NCBI GenBank assembly: GCA_028551475.1
Contig: CM052360.1
Coordinates: forward strand, 3,398,501-3,462,500
DNA length: 64,000 nucleotides
Reading direction: 5' to 3'
DNA from: Casuarina equisetifolia
Taxonomy: Eukaryota; Streptophyta; Magnoliopsida; Fagales; Casuarinaceae
The notes under the pieces were generated by a model. That model worked only from the letters and a program-made list of their open reading frames with translations. It searched no databases and was not told the origin of the DNA. Shown piece after piece: positions 11,089 through 23,402 of this stretch. Position numbers and translations under genes: made by a program. Within the stretch, counting starts at the first letter, position 1. Every line of letters begins with the position of its first letter.

Positions 11089-12351
11089 ACATTCGTTGTA
11101 GTGTTAAGTGAGCTCAAGGATTCCACATAGCTTTAAAAAAAGAAAAAAAGAAAAAGAAAGAGGAAAAACGGAGAGAAGGAGAAACAGCACAAGTCTGGTG
11201 GCAGCTATGTAGACAACCCTATGTAGACTTGTGGCCTCACGTTAGTTTGACTTTGAATTTCCTTTTTCTTTTTAAATTTCTGTTCTCTTATTTCTGAAAA
11301 CAGAGGACTAAATATATAAAACGGAGACAAAAATGTTAGTGGTTTGAGAAACTAAATTAAAAGTTTTCATTGCTTAAACATACAATTGAAATGTATCACC
11401 TAGTTTTTAAGATTAAAAATCTGGTTTCCATATTACTTTTTCTAATCCAAACTCTTGTCAATTGGCTGCTTCACTCTTATACGCCTTATATTCAAAAAAA
11501 TTGAAGTCAAAACTGAAAACAAGCACACAAGGAAAACAGAATTCTAACGCCACAATCCCCAATATGTCCCCCAAAAATGCGTTATGATATTTCATAGCAA
11601 AGCCTTCAAATTGGAATTCTTGCAAGGAAGCTCTTTAAAGAATGGGTGAGATTAAGGGGCAGAGTGAGAAAGATTGTAACAAAGTAAAGATAATTCTAGG
11701 ATGAGGTATGTAAGAAACTTTTCACATATTATGATTTTTTTTCTTGAGGTAGATAACAAGATTCAAAAAGTTTGGATTAGAAGGTTAAAAGTATTTAAAA
11801 AGAAAAGCATTATTGTTTTAACAATTACGCGAGAAAATGAGGAGAAAATTAAAAAGAATATCCATTGTTTAGAAGGAAATGACAAATGTTTCTATCAATG
11901 TTAATTTTTATGAAAACCAAAACACATTATGGGTTACTTATTGGAAAGTTTTTTCTTTTCTTTTTTAATTTATAAAAGTGAGTCAAGTTGTAAAGGAAAT
12001 GCAAACTAAGTAGCTTAAGATCCAAAAGAATTCATAAATAAAGAAATTTATATATTCTTAGTGTAAAGTGAAAATGTTAAAATGTCTTGTCTACTAGTAA
12101 TTTTCATGTATGACATTGAATTTGATGAGATTTAATTTATTTGACATTTTCATTGTACTTGTAGGATGATATTACAAATTCGTTATATTTTATGGACAAA
12201 AAGTAATGAACTTAAAGATGATTTAAATAAAATTAACTATCATTATCCATCATTTTTCCTTTTTCCTTTTGATTTTTGAGGTGATTTTAGGTATCACGGT
12301 TTTCTTATTTATCTATTTTTAGAGAGAAATCTAAATCATGGGCTTAGAAAT
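11089..12351 (-). other. Intron 2 of copy B
   Basis: It aligns along most of its length with 14052-15493 in copy C and, inverted, with 61221-62679 in gene F. It has the pyrimidine tract before the PGG exon. No independent gene is seen. Confidence 0.65.
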
Positions 12352-12835
12352 CTAAAAATATGATGTTACTTTTTCTTCTGGTAAATTCTCATTAGTCATT
12401 GCAATCTCCACAGAACTAAGGTTTTGATTATTAAAAGTCATTTTGTCGACACTAAAATGATTAATGAATTTCTCTAATAATATGGGAGAATCGGTCTTGC
12501 AATGAAGAAGGAAAGGTGGGTTTTCATCAAGGTCTTTCTCATTCAAAAGATGCTTGAGAGATGGATTTTCTAGCAACAGCTCCATCACGTCGCTAAGGTA
12601 GTTACACGTAACAGAAAAGTGAAGTACATTCCAACCTCTATTGTCAACCCATTCACAACAATCTGGACAGCTTGAGAGAATATCTTTCACTGGGACATAA
12701 TTGCCCTCATAAGCTGCAATGTGAAGCGTTGTCCTACCTCCTTGTCTTTCATGTATGCCACTTGTCTATCATGCTCCAGCTATTCATATATTGCCCATGA
12801 TTGAAGCCCATGACCAAAGATCCACCATCCATGTC

Positions 12836-13164
12836 TATTTTAGTCCTTCAAAGTTCCACCGTCAAATGTGAATTCTTTGAATAAAGAGAATTAGACATAA
12901 GTGATAACGGTAGAAGTTGAAGTCTTACTATATGTATTTAAAAATTTCCTTGGTCTTCTCTTTTGTCAATAAGATAAATGCAACTTGGATTTGAAAGGAT
13001 TGATACACGTAAACTCCTAATAACAGCAAAAGGGTTTTGTAGTTTTAAATTGAAGGGTGACATATCAAAAAAGGATTGGTAAGAAAAACATCAATTACAT
13101 GTATACCGGCAACATGTAAATGTGCTGTGTAATACTCAATGCCCAATTATATCATTTAATCCAA
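12836..13164 (-). repeat. 3'-flank repeat of the ANK-PGG unit
   Basis: It is nearly the same as 9590-9905, and the reverse complement of about 63277-63600 beside gene F. It marks the 3' border of each duplicated unit, and at 12836 the junction where copy B was truncated. Confidence 0.8.
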
Positions 13165-16100
13165 CTAAACTTTCCAAGCTTTTCTAAGCACGAGAAAGAG
13201 AATGGGGAAGAAAGATAAGCCGATGAGACAAACGGCAACGGCGAAACCCATGGAATGATGCGGCAGTACAGCATATGTGCCCATCACAAATGCAAGCGTC
13301 GTTGCTCCTAACGCCACCACAATCAAGAAGAACCCCAGACATATGAGGTTCCCTCGATAATCAGCAGCAGATGGACTTTCTGTTACGATCCTAAAAGTAA
13401 TTGAACCCGTCATACCAACAGGCTTAGGCCTTTTGGCTCAATGGTTGGGTTCGTTACATTTGGTATCAGAGTCAAACCCCACATCTGGAGTTCAAACCAC
13501 GAAAGAGGCGACCTATGAAAAGGGCTACTTGGCGGAAAACGTCATGGGCCGAAGGGGCGCCTAAACGCATGAGGCTAATATGGAGCCATCGTGGAATGTT
13601 ACGATCCTAAAAGTAATTGAACCCATCATGCCAACAAGCTTAGGCCTTTTAGCTCAATGGTTGAGTTCGTTACACTTTCCTTATAGGATTGTACTGGCAA
13701 TAACATGAGGGCAAGGATAGCCACAATGGATAGCAGCATAGATATGGTATCGGTAATAAGGAAGGCTTTGAAAGCGGCACTTCTCCCCAGAATTGCAGAA
13801 CCTGGGTGTGGACCATCTTGACCCATGAAACCCCCAGGCACGGTAATTCCTGCGGCAAAAGTCACTGTTGTAATCAGAGCCGCCACTACCAAATGGTATT
13901 CGCCTATTTTCTCGAACCAAGCAATTTCTGATTTTCCTGTCTGGCCTTCGCGCTTCTCTTCTTTGTACGAGAATGTGGGCCCCCCGCGGAATGATACCTG
14001 TCGACGAACCAGTCCATGTGTTGCACACATAATGTGGTGTATCTGAAACATTCGCCGTAGCGATAAGTGAGCTCAAGGATTCCACATAGCTTTTTTTTCG
14101 AAAAAAAAAAAAAAGGAGAGGAAATACGCAGAGAAGGAGAAACAGCACGACTCTGGTGGCAGCTATGTAGACACCCCTATGTAGGCTTGTGGCCACACGT
14201 TACTTTGACTTTGAATTTCCTTTTTCTTTTTAAAATTCTGTTCTCTTCTTTCTGAAAACAGAGGACTAAATATATAAAACGGAGACTAAAATAGTAGTGG
14301 TTTGAGAAACTAAATTAAAAGATTTCATTGCTTAAACATACAATTGAAATGTATCACCTAGTTTTTAAGATTGAAAATCAAGTTTCCATACTACTTTTTC
14401 TAATCCAAACTCTTGCCAATTGGCTGCGTCATTCTTATACGCCCTACATTCAGAAGATTGAAGTCATAACTCAAAACAAGCACACAAGGAAAACAGAATT
14501 GTAACACCGAAATCCCTAATATGTGCGGCCCAAATGCCTTATGATATTTCATATCAAAGCCCTCAAATTAGAATACTTGCAAGGGAGCTCTTTAAAGAGT
14601 GGGTGAGGTTAAGCAGTAGAGAAAAATAGTGAGAAAGAATGTCACAAAATAAAATGATAATTTTATGATGAGGCATGTAAGAAACTATTAACATATTATG
14701 AAATGTTTTTTTGAAGTCGATAATAAAATTAAAAAATTTTGGATTAGAAGGTTAAAAATATTTAAAAAGAAAAGCACTATTTTTTTAAAGTTTATGTGTG
14801 AAAATGAGGAGGAAAAAAAAGAATATCCTTATTTTAGAAGGAAATGACAAATGTTTATATCAAAGTTAATTTTTATGAAAACCAAAATATACTATGGGTT
14901 ACTTATTGGAAAGTTTTTCCTTCTCCTTTTTAATTCGTAAAAGTGAGTTAAGTTGTAAAGAAAATTCAAACTAGGTAGCCTAACCTTAAGATCCAAAAGA
15001 ATTCATAAATAAAGAAATTTTTTATATTTTGAGTGTAAAGTGAAAATGTTAAATTGTTTTGTCTATTAGTAATTTTTATGTGTAATGCTGAAATTGATGA
15101 TATTTAATTTATTTGACATTATCATTATACTTGTAGGATGATATTAAAAATATATTGTATTTTATGGACAACAAGTAATGAATTTAAAGATTATTTAAAT
15201 AAAAATAATTGTCACCATCCATCATTTTTTTCCTTTTTCCTTTTGATTTTCAAGGTGATTTTAGGTATTACAACTTTCTTATTTATCTATTTTTAGGTGG
15301 TTAGTTCTAGAGAGAATTTCTAAATCATGGGTTTGGAAAGGGCATATTCAATCGGCACAACTTAACTAGGTCATGACATGCCTAACTTTGGTTTAAACTG
15401 TAGTTAAAGATGTCTTGTTCAAGGTCTTAAAAGAACAAATTATAAATAAATAAATAAACTTCTTATTTACACAAGAGAAAAATATGATGTTACCTTTTTT
15501 CTTGACAAGTTCTCATTAGTCATTGCAATCTCCCAAGCACTGAGGTTTTGATTGTTGAAAGTCATCCTGTCAATACTAGAATGATTAATGAGTTTCTCTA
15601 ATACTATGGGAGAATCAGTCTTGGAATGAAGAAGGAAAGGTGTGTTTCCATCAAGGTCCTTCTCATTCAAAAGATTCTTAAGAGATGGATTTTCTAGCAA
15701 ATGGTTTACTTGCTTTGTTGTCAAGAAACCCTGACTTGCAGCAGAAAAATGAAGTACATTCCAACCTCTATTGCCAACCAATTCACAACAATCCGGACAA
15801 CTTGATACAATCTTTTTCACTATTTCATAATTGCCTTGATAAGCTACAATGTGAAGCGCTATCCTACCCTCTGTGTCTTTCATATATGCCACTTGTCTAT
15901 CACGCTTAAGCAATTCCTCTGTTCCACACCAACAATCGAAGCCCGTAGCCAAGTGTAATGGTGTGAAACCCATATGGTTTGCTTGTTTGGTTAGACCACC
16001 ATCTTTTTCTATAATTTTCTTGATCACTTCTGAAACAATGAAAATGTATTAAATACAATAATTTTCTAAATAACGCAACAAAGACTTGCTAATTATAGGA

Positions 16101-17472
16101 TGGGAAAACTATGACATGATGGTAATTGAATATTTATGTTACTAGATATTATAGTGTGTCTTTTCTTTGCATAAATAAGATTAATAATAAATTTATTATC
16201 AAATTGATAATTAGTCTTTATATAAATAAATATAGTGTTACATTGTTTCTTAAATATCTTTTTAATGTATTGAATTGCGAAAGTCAAAGGCAAAACAAGA
16301 AATGTATAAATTTTTATGTAATAACCAAGACTATTGTTTAAAAAGAGAATCTTAAGACTGAATCAATTAGTAAGTTATTTGAATTTATTGTTGATTTTGT
16401 AACCTAGAGTCTAATCCAATAAAGAAAAAAAAATCCACAAATCAATCTTTACATTTTGTCATGTCATTTATAAAAATACATGCAAACTTCACTTTCATTT
16501 GTAAAATATAGTTACATTATTATTCATGGTGAAAAAAGGTTTATATCATATTTACAAGGGTTATCAATTCACTTTATTTTTTAGGGAGAATTTGAACTTG
16601 TCAAACTTGTACCAAACATCATTATATTTTATTACGTGAAAATACGTTGTATTTGGTATTATTACTTAGTTTTTGACAAATTTATGATCAAATATGTGGT
16701 TTATTCTTTACAAAGTTAACTAGGCAGTTTAAAAAATAAGGCAGTACCTGAGTCATCGTTAAGTGCTGCAACATGTAAAGCAGTTCTACCAAGAGGGCCA
16801 GTATAAGCTACTGACTTGCAGGTTTTTAAAATTTCAAATGCCACGTCTTGAAAGCATCTCTCAGCCTGACTTGTATAGTAGAGTCTCACTAGCCTCGTTA
16901 GTGGAATATTCAAAATCTCGATCTTCTCCTAGCAGAAGTTTCACCACCTCAAGGTGATTGTAACGAACAGCCTCATGCAATGTCGTGTCCTTCCATTTGT
17001 TCACCATCCTAAGCATCTCTTTACTTGGGTCAACCTGGCTTTGGCCTTCAAGGTCTTTATGTTCAATCTTTACTCGATCAATTAGAACTTCCACTATGGC
17101 TGCATGTCCATACCTTGCCGCGATGTGCAATGGCGTTTCACCTTTGGTGTTGCATTGCCGAATCAGAGGTGGACATATGTCAAGAATTGCCTGGACAAAT
17201 CCTGTTTTTGAGCCTGGTTTTGGTCCTGGTTCTGATCCTCGTTTTGATCTTGGTTCCATATTATTGAGAGATGTGATATAAACATGGAGGATTGTGTTTT
17301 TATTTGGGGTCAACAGAATGTCAAGAGAATCCTGGATCCCTTTGAAGAACTGGATTTCACCTTTTGCCGCAGCAATATAGACGTCAGGATGCATACAAAT
17401 CATCGTGTCAGTTTGTGGAAGCTGATTAGCATTAGGCGATGCTTGAACCTCTACCACACTGGAACAAGACAT
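13165..17472 (-). pseudogene. ANK-PGG copy C, frameshifted and TRIM-interrupted
   Basis: Minus strand, exons 17472-16748, 16029-15494 and 14042-13165. Start MSCSSVVEVQASPNANQ; ankyrin words GETPLHIAARYGH, TLHEAVRYNH and GRTALHVAALND in exon 1; GFTPLHLATGF, GRIALHIVAYQGN and CPDCCELVGNRGWNVLHF in exon 2; PGG exon with HLVVAALITTVTFAAG, VPGGFMGQDGPHPG and the closing helices. Exon 1 has one extra base near 16875, just after ETLLY. The PGG exon is split by a TRIM (13381-13674). The linker after the first conserved block is expanded with an SEPGPKPGSK-type repeat. This is the closest relative of intact gene F and lies in inverted orientation to it, 42-46 kb away. Confidence 0.85.
13381..13674 (+). 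mobile_element. TRIM (miniature LTR element) in copy C
   Basis: Two 78-bp direct terminal repeats, 13381-13458 and 13597-13674, both start TGTTACGATC and end CGTTACA. A primer-binding site like that for initiator Met-tRNA (TTTGGTATCAGAGTCAA, 13459-13475) follows the left repeat directly. The internal part is only 138 bp and non-coding. The element is bordered by a perfect 5-bp target duplication, CTTTC, at 13376-13380 and 13675-13679. The two repeats differ at five of 78 sites, all transitions, implying a fairly old insertion, though methylation-driven change could exaggerate this. All parts of a TRIM are present; such elements depend on others to move. Confidence 0.92.
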
Positions 17473-17546
17473 TCTGTATATAGGACTCCAATATGTATTT
17501 CTGTCCACGGACTAAGCTGTTTGAATTGATAGTTTCTGTGCCTCAC

Positions 17547-17552
17547 TTTATA
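17547..17552 (-). promoter_or_regulatory. TATA box of copy C
   Basis: TATAAA on the minus strand about 75 bases before the ATG at 17472, inside a block (GAAGAGTATAAAGTGAGGCACAG) that also precedes gene F. Confidence 0.6.
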
Positions 17553-17699
17553 CTCTTCGGTCTGCATTTAATGTATGGGATACACAGCATGAATCCATGA
17601 GTGACAAGAAAAAAACAACTAAATTCCAAACCATGATCATTAGTAAGTCTTGGATGTACTTGGGAGAAAAAAATAATTTGTGGAAATAAAAGTTGTAAC

Positions 17700-18300
17700 A
17701 CAGAAAAGGACGCCTTAAGGTTACGGATTTTTTTCTTCTACATATTTTTTAGTCCATCCATGTCAGGTTGGGGTTTCTGTTGAATGTGTTTGCCCACAAT
17801 TTTCATGATTTCAGCACCACTCAAACACTGGAGTGGATAAATTACGCCTTCCTGAAAAAGAAAAAGAAAAATGTAAAATAAAAATAAAAGAGAAAGTGAG
17901 AACAGCTAACCGAGTTTGGCAACAGGAACCCTGAGTCACAGTGCCCAAAGGACGTAATCGAAACCCCCGAAAAATCCTAACACAACCATCTGCAAAACTA
18001 CAACGAGTTTCTTTGCTAAATTTCCTCAAGAACGGCTGAAACGAGGGGGGGCGGTGGCGGGGGGTGGGAAAGGAAAGAACAATCCAGGGGAAAATGGAGT
18101 AAACAAGGGTAGAGATGGCGAGATTACCGATTAAAGCCACCGTGACAAGGGTCCGCAAAAGTTACCGGAGTCGGCTTTTCTTAAGATCCAAGAGTGTAGA
18201 TGAAGCAGTATGTGAGGAAGAGGAGTACAATGGAAAGCTGAAGAAGAAGAAGAAGAAGGACGTCACGTGGTACCGGAAAGCTTTTGCCAGGGAAGATTCT
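17700..18300 (-). repeat. 5'-upstream module of copy C
   Basis: It aligns on the minus strand with 5620-5825 plus 6650-6960, and on the plus strand with about 58435-59030. It contains the hydrophobic reading (VTVALIGNLAISTLVYSIF, about 18070-18155), which is not continuous with the upstream part of the same module. A G-rich run (about 18045-18068) faces a C-rich run in the gene F copy (58652-58665). Confidence 0.65.
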
Positions 18301-18319
18301 AACCTCCAAAGGAAGATCC

Positions 18320-18770
18320 TTCGCGATAAGATAATACGTGGGCGAGCTTCACGGTGAGTCCGAATGGCCTCCGCAGTGCTTGTCTTAAGGGACATCAAGC
18401 GTAAATGCTTTGTGCCCCACTTCGCGGTGGTGAGGGACAAAAATTGAAAAGGATAGTCGGCGCAAATTCCACGGATAATTAATTTCCTGTGAATCCTTTA
18501 GGCCAAGGATGTGTGAATGCGTGGACGACTGCAGGAAAAAAGGGACGCAGAAAGATTCTCGGCACGCCATGTCCGGAGGGACTTCTGCTGTGAACTTGTT
18601 GACTTATAAAATGACACCACGCAACCGAAATACCAATAATGAACCCCATTATTCAAGAGACCGAGACGACATTCACCTTAGGTCGTGATTAACAGTGCTC
18701 AGCGAGATATTGACAAGACTACTCTTTTTTCGTATGCTCGAAGCGAGGGCAAAGCATTTGCTATGTTTGG
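18320..18770 (+). repeat. Dispersed-repeat copy, one minisatellite unit
   Basis: Same order of blocks as 7130-7765: ATACGTGGGCGAGCTTCAC, one GCGTAAATGCTTTGTGCCCC unit, CCACGGATAATTAATTTCC, and a TTATTCAAGAGACCGAGACGAC block. Non-coding. Confidence 0.5.
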
Positions 18771-19027
18771 TTTTGACTTTGTGACTTAGATAAAGAAACA
18801 AATAAACAGTTTCACTTTTGCCACTAAAGTATAATTATTTGTTATTCCTGATAAAAGAACAAGACATGATACTTATTAACTATATATTTATAAGTTCACT
18901 GTTCTAATATAGTTGAAAACTTATATGGATCTTGAATTGTCATATAATGTTATCATATGTCCTTATATTTTGCGAATTTGAAAAGAAATGTCATATTTGG
19001 TACTCCCATCTAGTTTCTAAAAAACTT

Positions 19028-19740
19028 ATGGTAAAATTTGTGATATCAAAACTTATTATTACAATATTAATGAGAAACTTATTTTAATGAGTCATCTCTA
19101 TTTGTAGAAACTAATTAGCATTAATAGTATTAAGATGTGAATAGTAAATCTCAAATGACTAAGGAATATATCAAGATTGTTTTATATAATAATAAGTTCA
19201 ATTAATTCCTAAGTTGACTTTGTTGAATAATCAACATTTAAATATTTTATCTAAACTACGATTACCTCATCTCCCTTATAGGCTCCAATTGATTTAAGGT
19301 CACACATTACTTATGTAATACAACATTATGATGCTTGATAATTTAACCATCATGGTAATGAAACTTGCTAAGATGCAAGTAATATGTTCCACTTTGTTAA
19401 GGAATATATCAAGCTTCCTATTTATATGATAATAGGCTTTTACTAATTTATTAAGTTGACTTTTAAGTTAAATAATTAGTTTTTTAGCAAACAGATACTT
19501 GAAGGTTTACCAAACTAAAAGAATCTAGGCTTTCACTAACTTATTAAATTGACTTTTGAGTTAAACATGATACTTATACATTATATATTTATAACTCATT
19601 AAATTGACTTTTTTAACAAAAAAATACTTGGAGGTTTACCAAACTAGAAGAATCTACTTGGACATGCCTCACTTTATACCTTTTGTTTTGAACTTTAAGA
19701 CAAAAGATTGCTTAGAAACGGATAATGTCCTTTGTTAGAC
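19028..19740 (-). pseudogene. Heavily decayed 5' relic of an ANK-PGG gene
   Basis: 19028-19110 resembles the first-exon start in the 8.3 kb relic (GAGTCATCT...GAAACTAATTAGCATTA). 19655-19740 resembles its promoter (CCTCACTTTATACC..., CTTTGTTAGAC). They are separated by about 540 bp of AT-rich sequence, which holds a motif (GGTTTACCAAACTA) repeated at an interval of about 129 bp (19501 and 19630). Beyond a relic no function is supported. Confidence 0.4.
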
Positions 19741-22700
19741 AAATAATGATCTGATTTTTATAATTTCAATATCAGTTAATCACTTGAATGAAAAAAAAAA
19801 AAAATTACCCCTCTCCCAAACTTAAAAAATGAAAAAAAGAAAGAAGACAAAGAGAGATGCCTATCCGAATGAACCATCATATTCTTCGGGTATAGTTTCC
19901 CAATAGAAAACCTCAAAAGAATCCCAGCAACTCCATCTGAAAACCTACAGCGAATTTCTCCGTTAAATGTTTCCAAATAAATACCCAATCAAGGACAACA
20001 TGAGGAAAAGCTTAGGAACTAGAAGTGAGATAAGAATAACTAAATTGGAAATAGATCATACAACGCTTGGCAGCATGCCTATGGATTGAACATGTTAAAG
20101 TTATTGATCCTATAAGAATTGCTGTGGAAGATGGGTTGTGCTCAATCAACACTCCAAGGAAAATGCTTGGAAGTTGTTGTGAAGTGCAAGAAGGTGGATA
20201 ATCCAACGTGGAAGCTAATGTGAAGTGCATGACCCTTGAAAGGGGTTCTGCCCAATCAACACTTTAAAAGAAAATCAAGTTCAAAAGAAGAATTTGGTAT
20301 AGTCAAAGGAAACTAAGAGAAAGTTTCAAGGAAGCTTCAAGGAAGAAAAATGAAGAACCAAGTACAAACCAAATGTGAAGACAACGTGAAGGAACGTTGT
20401 AGGAAACTAAGTAGCATTGGCGTAAAGGCCAAGTTATTTGATACAAAATGTCTTCTCTCCTTTTGTTATAAATATGTGAAAGAAGCTCTTGTATGATAAT
20501 CAAGTGAAAAGTAATTAAAAGAAAAGAAAACTTCAATTGCCTCTTTTAGTGTTTGGGTTCTTTATCCTTCCTTTTCCAATACTACTATTCTCTCAATCTT
20601 TATCTTGGCACAATGTTTTGCTAATGCTTTAGCAAGGTCAATAGCCCTTCGAATATGGTGTTTAAACCTTATTTATTATGGTTAACTCTATAGCTTTATA
20701 CTATTGTTATATCTATTTCAATATTCTCATATTTTGTCTTTTGCTTATAATTAGTTTCCTCTTACACCTATATAATTCACTGACCTTTAGTTTATTTTCT
20801 CTTCATGACTACATTTTCACGTTTCCACTCATTCAATCAAACTAAACCATGGAACTCACCAAACTCTGATCTTCTTGTGAACATACCACACTAGCCCAAG
20901 AAAGAGAAAGCCTAGCTTAGTGTGGTTTTAAACGTGAGGCCCTCTTTCTTCAAAATTCATTACCCACGAAATAAACCTGCCAGTCGAAGAAAACTATCAG
21001 GTTCGAGGACTAATAAAGTAAGTTTTTGTCGTTGGTAATCATATATTATGGTCGTGCAGCCTACGATGATAGTTTGATAGTATATTTACAAAATTTGACG
21101 ATGCTAAAGCATTCTAAATGAGAATAAAACCAGTATTTAATTTTTCTCATAAAAAGAAAAAGAAAATAACTCCCCTTCTCTTTCTATAGAAATAAAAAGT
21201 AGTTTTATTTAATTTTTTTTAATAATTAAAAGACTTATTATCTAATTTAAAAGTCAACTCTACAGTTTATAAAGTTTATTATTTTATGAGCAAAATTTTT
21301 AATATGTTCCTTAACAAAATAAAACTTATTGCCTTCATCTTAGTATTAAAAATATGTCAAGTAGACGGAGTCTTTCATAAGTGGTGAGCGACTGATTGAT
21401 GATAATAGAAAAGAACTTCATGGAAACTGCAAGTAAGTTGGATGTCCTTGGAAGGGCTAGTCCACACTATGCATCTGTTTTCCTAAACATTTCGTAGAGA
21501 TGAAATAACTTACTTACATAGGGGACCTTCTTAAGTAATAGGAACACGTAGAACCTTCACGATAAGAAATACGTGGTCGAGCTCCAACCATAACTCAGAT
21601 GGCAAAAACCGAGGAAAGATGTAGTTGGTTGGGTGGAGCTTTCGGGCCAGTTCGAAGACTTTTTTCCTTTTCCCTTTTGACATTGAAGAGAACAGAGTTA
21701 AATTCCGTTTTAAGGGTTATTCTTTTATGTTATTGTTTATAGCATACATAAAAGCCAGAAAGCAAAGCCATCCGCAACTGAAGCTAACTAATTTTGTATA
21801 AATAGTCTCTTGGCCTTTGAAAGCACAAAAGGTGATAAATAGAATTTTACAAGTTAGTCAGCAAAGTGATAAGAAATGGATGAAAGTTTTGTTGAAGAAA
21901 CTACCAAAATCGGAGTTTGAATTTGTGAATTTGCTAATAAATAAAAATAGGGTGAATGAATTTTTTGACATTGTAGATTTATAAATATTTTTTAATTATT
22001 TTATTTTTAAATATATTTTAATCATTTTCCATTTCCTTTATAATTCATTTTCTTTATGCTGAAATCTTAAATGGGTCTAATGTCCAGAGTTTCAAATGAG
22101 CCTTTGGTCTACCAAGGTTTATTTTGTAAACTTGATGTTTTATTTTGCAAAACATCAACTTGAGAGGAGTATTAAAAATATAAGAGACGGTAAACAATTA
22201 TCCGTACAAGTTGGTTAGTAAAAAGAGTTTAAACTTGTAACTTTTTTAATAAATAAGAATAAGATAAATTTATTTTTTAATATTGCAAACCTGTAAAAAA
22301 AATTTTCCTTACATTACTCATAAATACAGTACAATTGTTTTTTATTTTCTTTACAATTTTATCTTTCAATTTAATTTAATAGTAATGCGGTTGAAATCTA
22401 TGTTGAAATCTGTCAACCGTCTTGTACAAAGCAACAACAGCAAGTGCTTGATGGAGAAATAGGGTGCACAAATTCAACAAACTTTTGACTACCAAATACT
22501 GTTGTACTAATTTGTTCTTTTAGCTTCCGGATCACCTCACGTCCATATCGTCCGAAGTAGGATTAATCTTACCTGGTTGTCTAACATAAAAACGGTTGGC
22601 ACAAGAATGAAATTTAATTTCTTTGAGCTTATAATTGGAGGGCCCGGTCCGGGTCTTCCTCTTTTTACGTGTGCTTTAATTGTTTGGTGTGCTTAATTCA

Positions 22701-23402
22701 TAATAGGTGAGACTGATAAAACTTGGCACAGTATTAATACTTTAAAACAAACATTAGACCAACATTATAAAAGGTGATACCTTTCAAGATTAAGAAGGAT
22801 TTCCCATCATAAACTGTAACAACTACCCACACGGCCTTCTTCATCCTCTTTTTTTGTTGGAAAAGTTGTTCTGCTCTTGTTTTCTGATGGCGAGAGACCA
22901 TGATTGAAGAGGTTTCGTGAAAGCATACATTTAAAAGACAAAAGCTCACCACTTGATGAAAGCTCTTTCTAGAAGATAAGAAGTGAGATAAATTGGCTCA
23001 CCACCTTGTGCATATCAAACCGGATGCCGCACTTCGGGTTTGATTCTGGTGGGTGTTGGTAACGCTAAGATAGCATCTTAAGACTTTAAGTTGGCAATTT
23101 GGATCTAATTTATATAGAGAGACAGAAAGTTTAAGTCCATCAAAATAAAAAAGATTAAGAAGCAAAATCAAAGTGGGGCGTGAGGGGTTGTGGATATTGT
23201 GCAAAATCGCAGTTCAATATGAAAAACCGGTAATGTTACCGTTTATTGATGCAACAACAATATCATGCAATTCGACAAATACACATCCTTTTAGTAAGCA
23301 AAGGAAGGGAAACTCATAACTAGGGAAGCACATGCCTCCCATTGTCTAGTAATACTAATTCGCACTACGACTAGTACTACTAGTCCACTGAAAAGTGGCC
23401 AC
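19741..23402. other. Intergenic between ANK array and SEO pair
   Basis: No gene is supported. 20000-20600 has the look of a long-terminal-repeat remnant (A-rich plus strand, TATAAATATG near 20470, then a CT-rich stretch), but no paired ends or target duplication could be fixed. A dispersed-repeat core, CGATAAGAAATACGTGGTCGAGC, lies at about 21560-21582. 22990-23290 is the 3' flank of SEO gene 1 and shares GCAATTTGGATCTAATTT with 32070-32087. Confidence 0.45.

Larger units (their letters stand above)
9906..12805 (-). pseudogene. ANK-PGG copy B, decayed and interrupted
   Basis: Minus strand. PGG exon 11083-9906 carries HLVV-type sequence, a PGG motif and the C-terminal helices (AILALMLM, LAFVTGTYAVLAHHS). 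It is split by a solo LTR at 10350-10936 and has a 2-base (CT) duplication near 10190 that shifts frame before the second helix. Ankyrin exon 2 reaches from 12352 to about 12805 (SCPDCCEWVDNRGWNVLHF). It lacks one base near 12737 in the same codons that are damaged in gene A, and its 5' part is deleted: upstream of about 12836 the sequence becomes the 3' flank of copy C. Exon 1 is absent. Copies B and C are direct tandem duplicates, with B truncated at its 5' end. Confidence 0.8.

Noticed and set aside
18115-18357. Plus-strand ORF starting MARLPIKATVTRV
   Set aside because: It is the antisense reading of the upstream module of copy C.
20000-20600. Complete LTR element
   Set aside because: Only the general look of an LTR was seen; no paired repeat, primer site or target duplication could be fixed, so it is mentioned only as a candidate within the intergenic entry.
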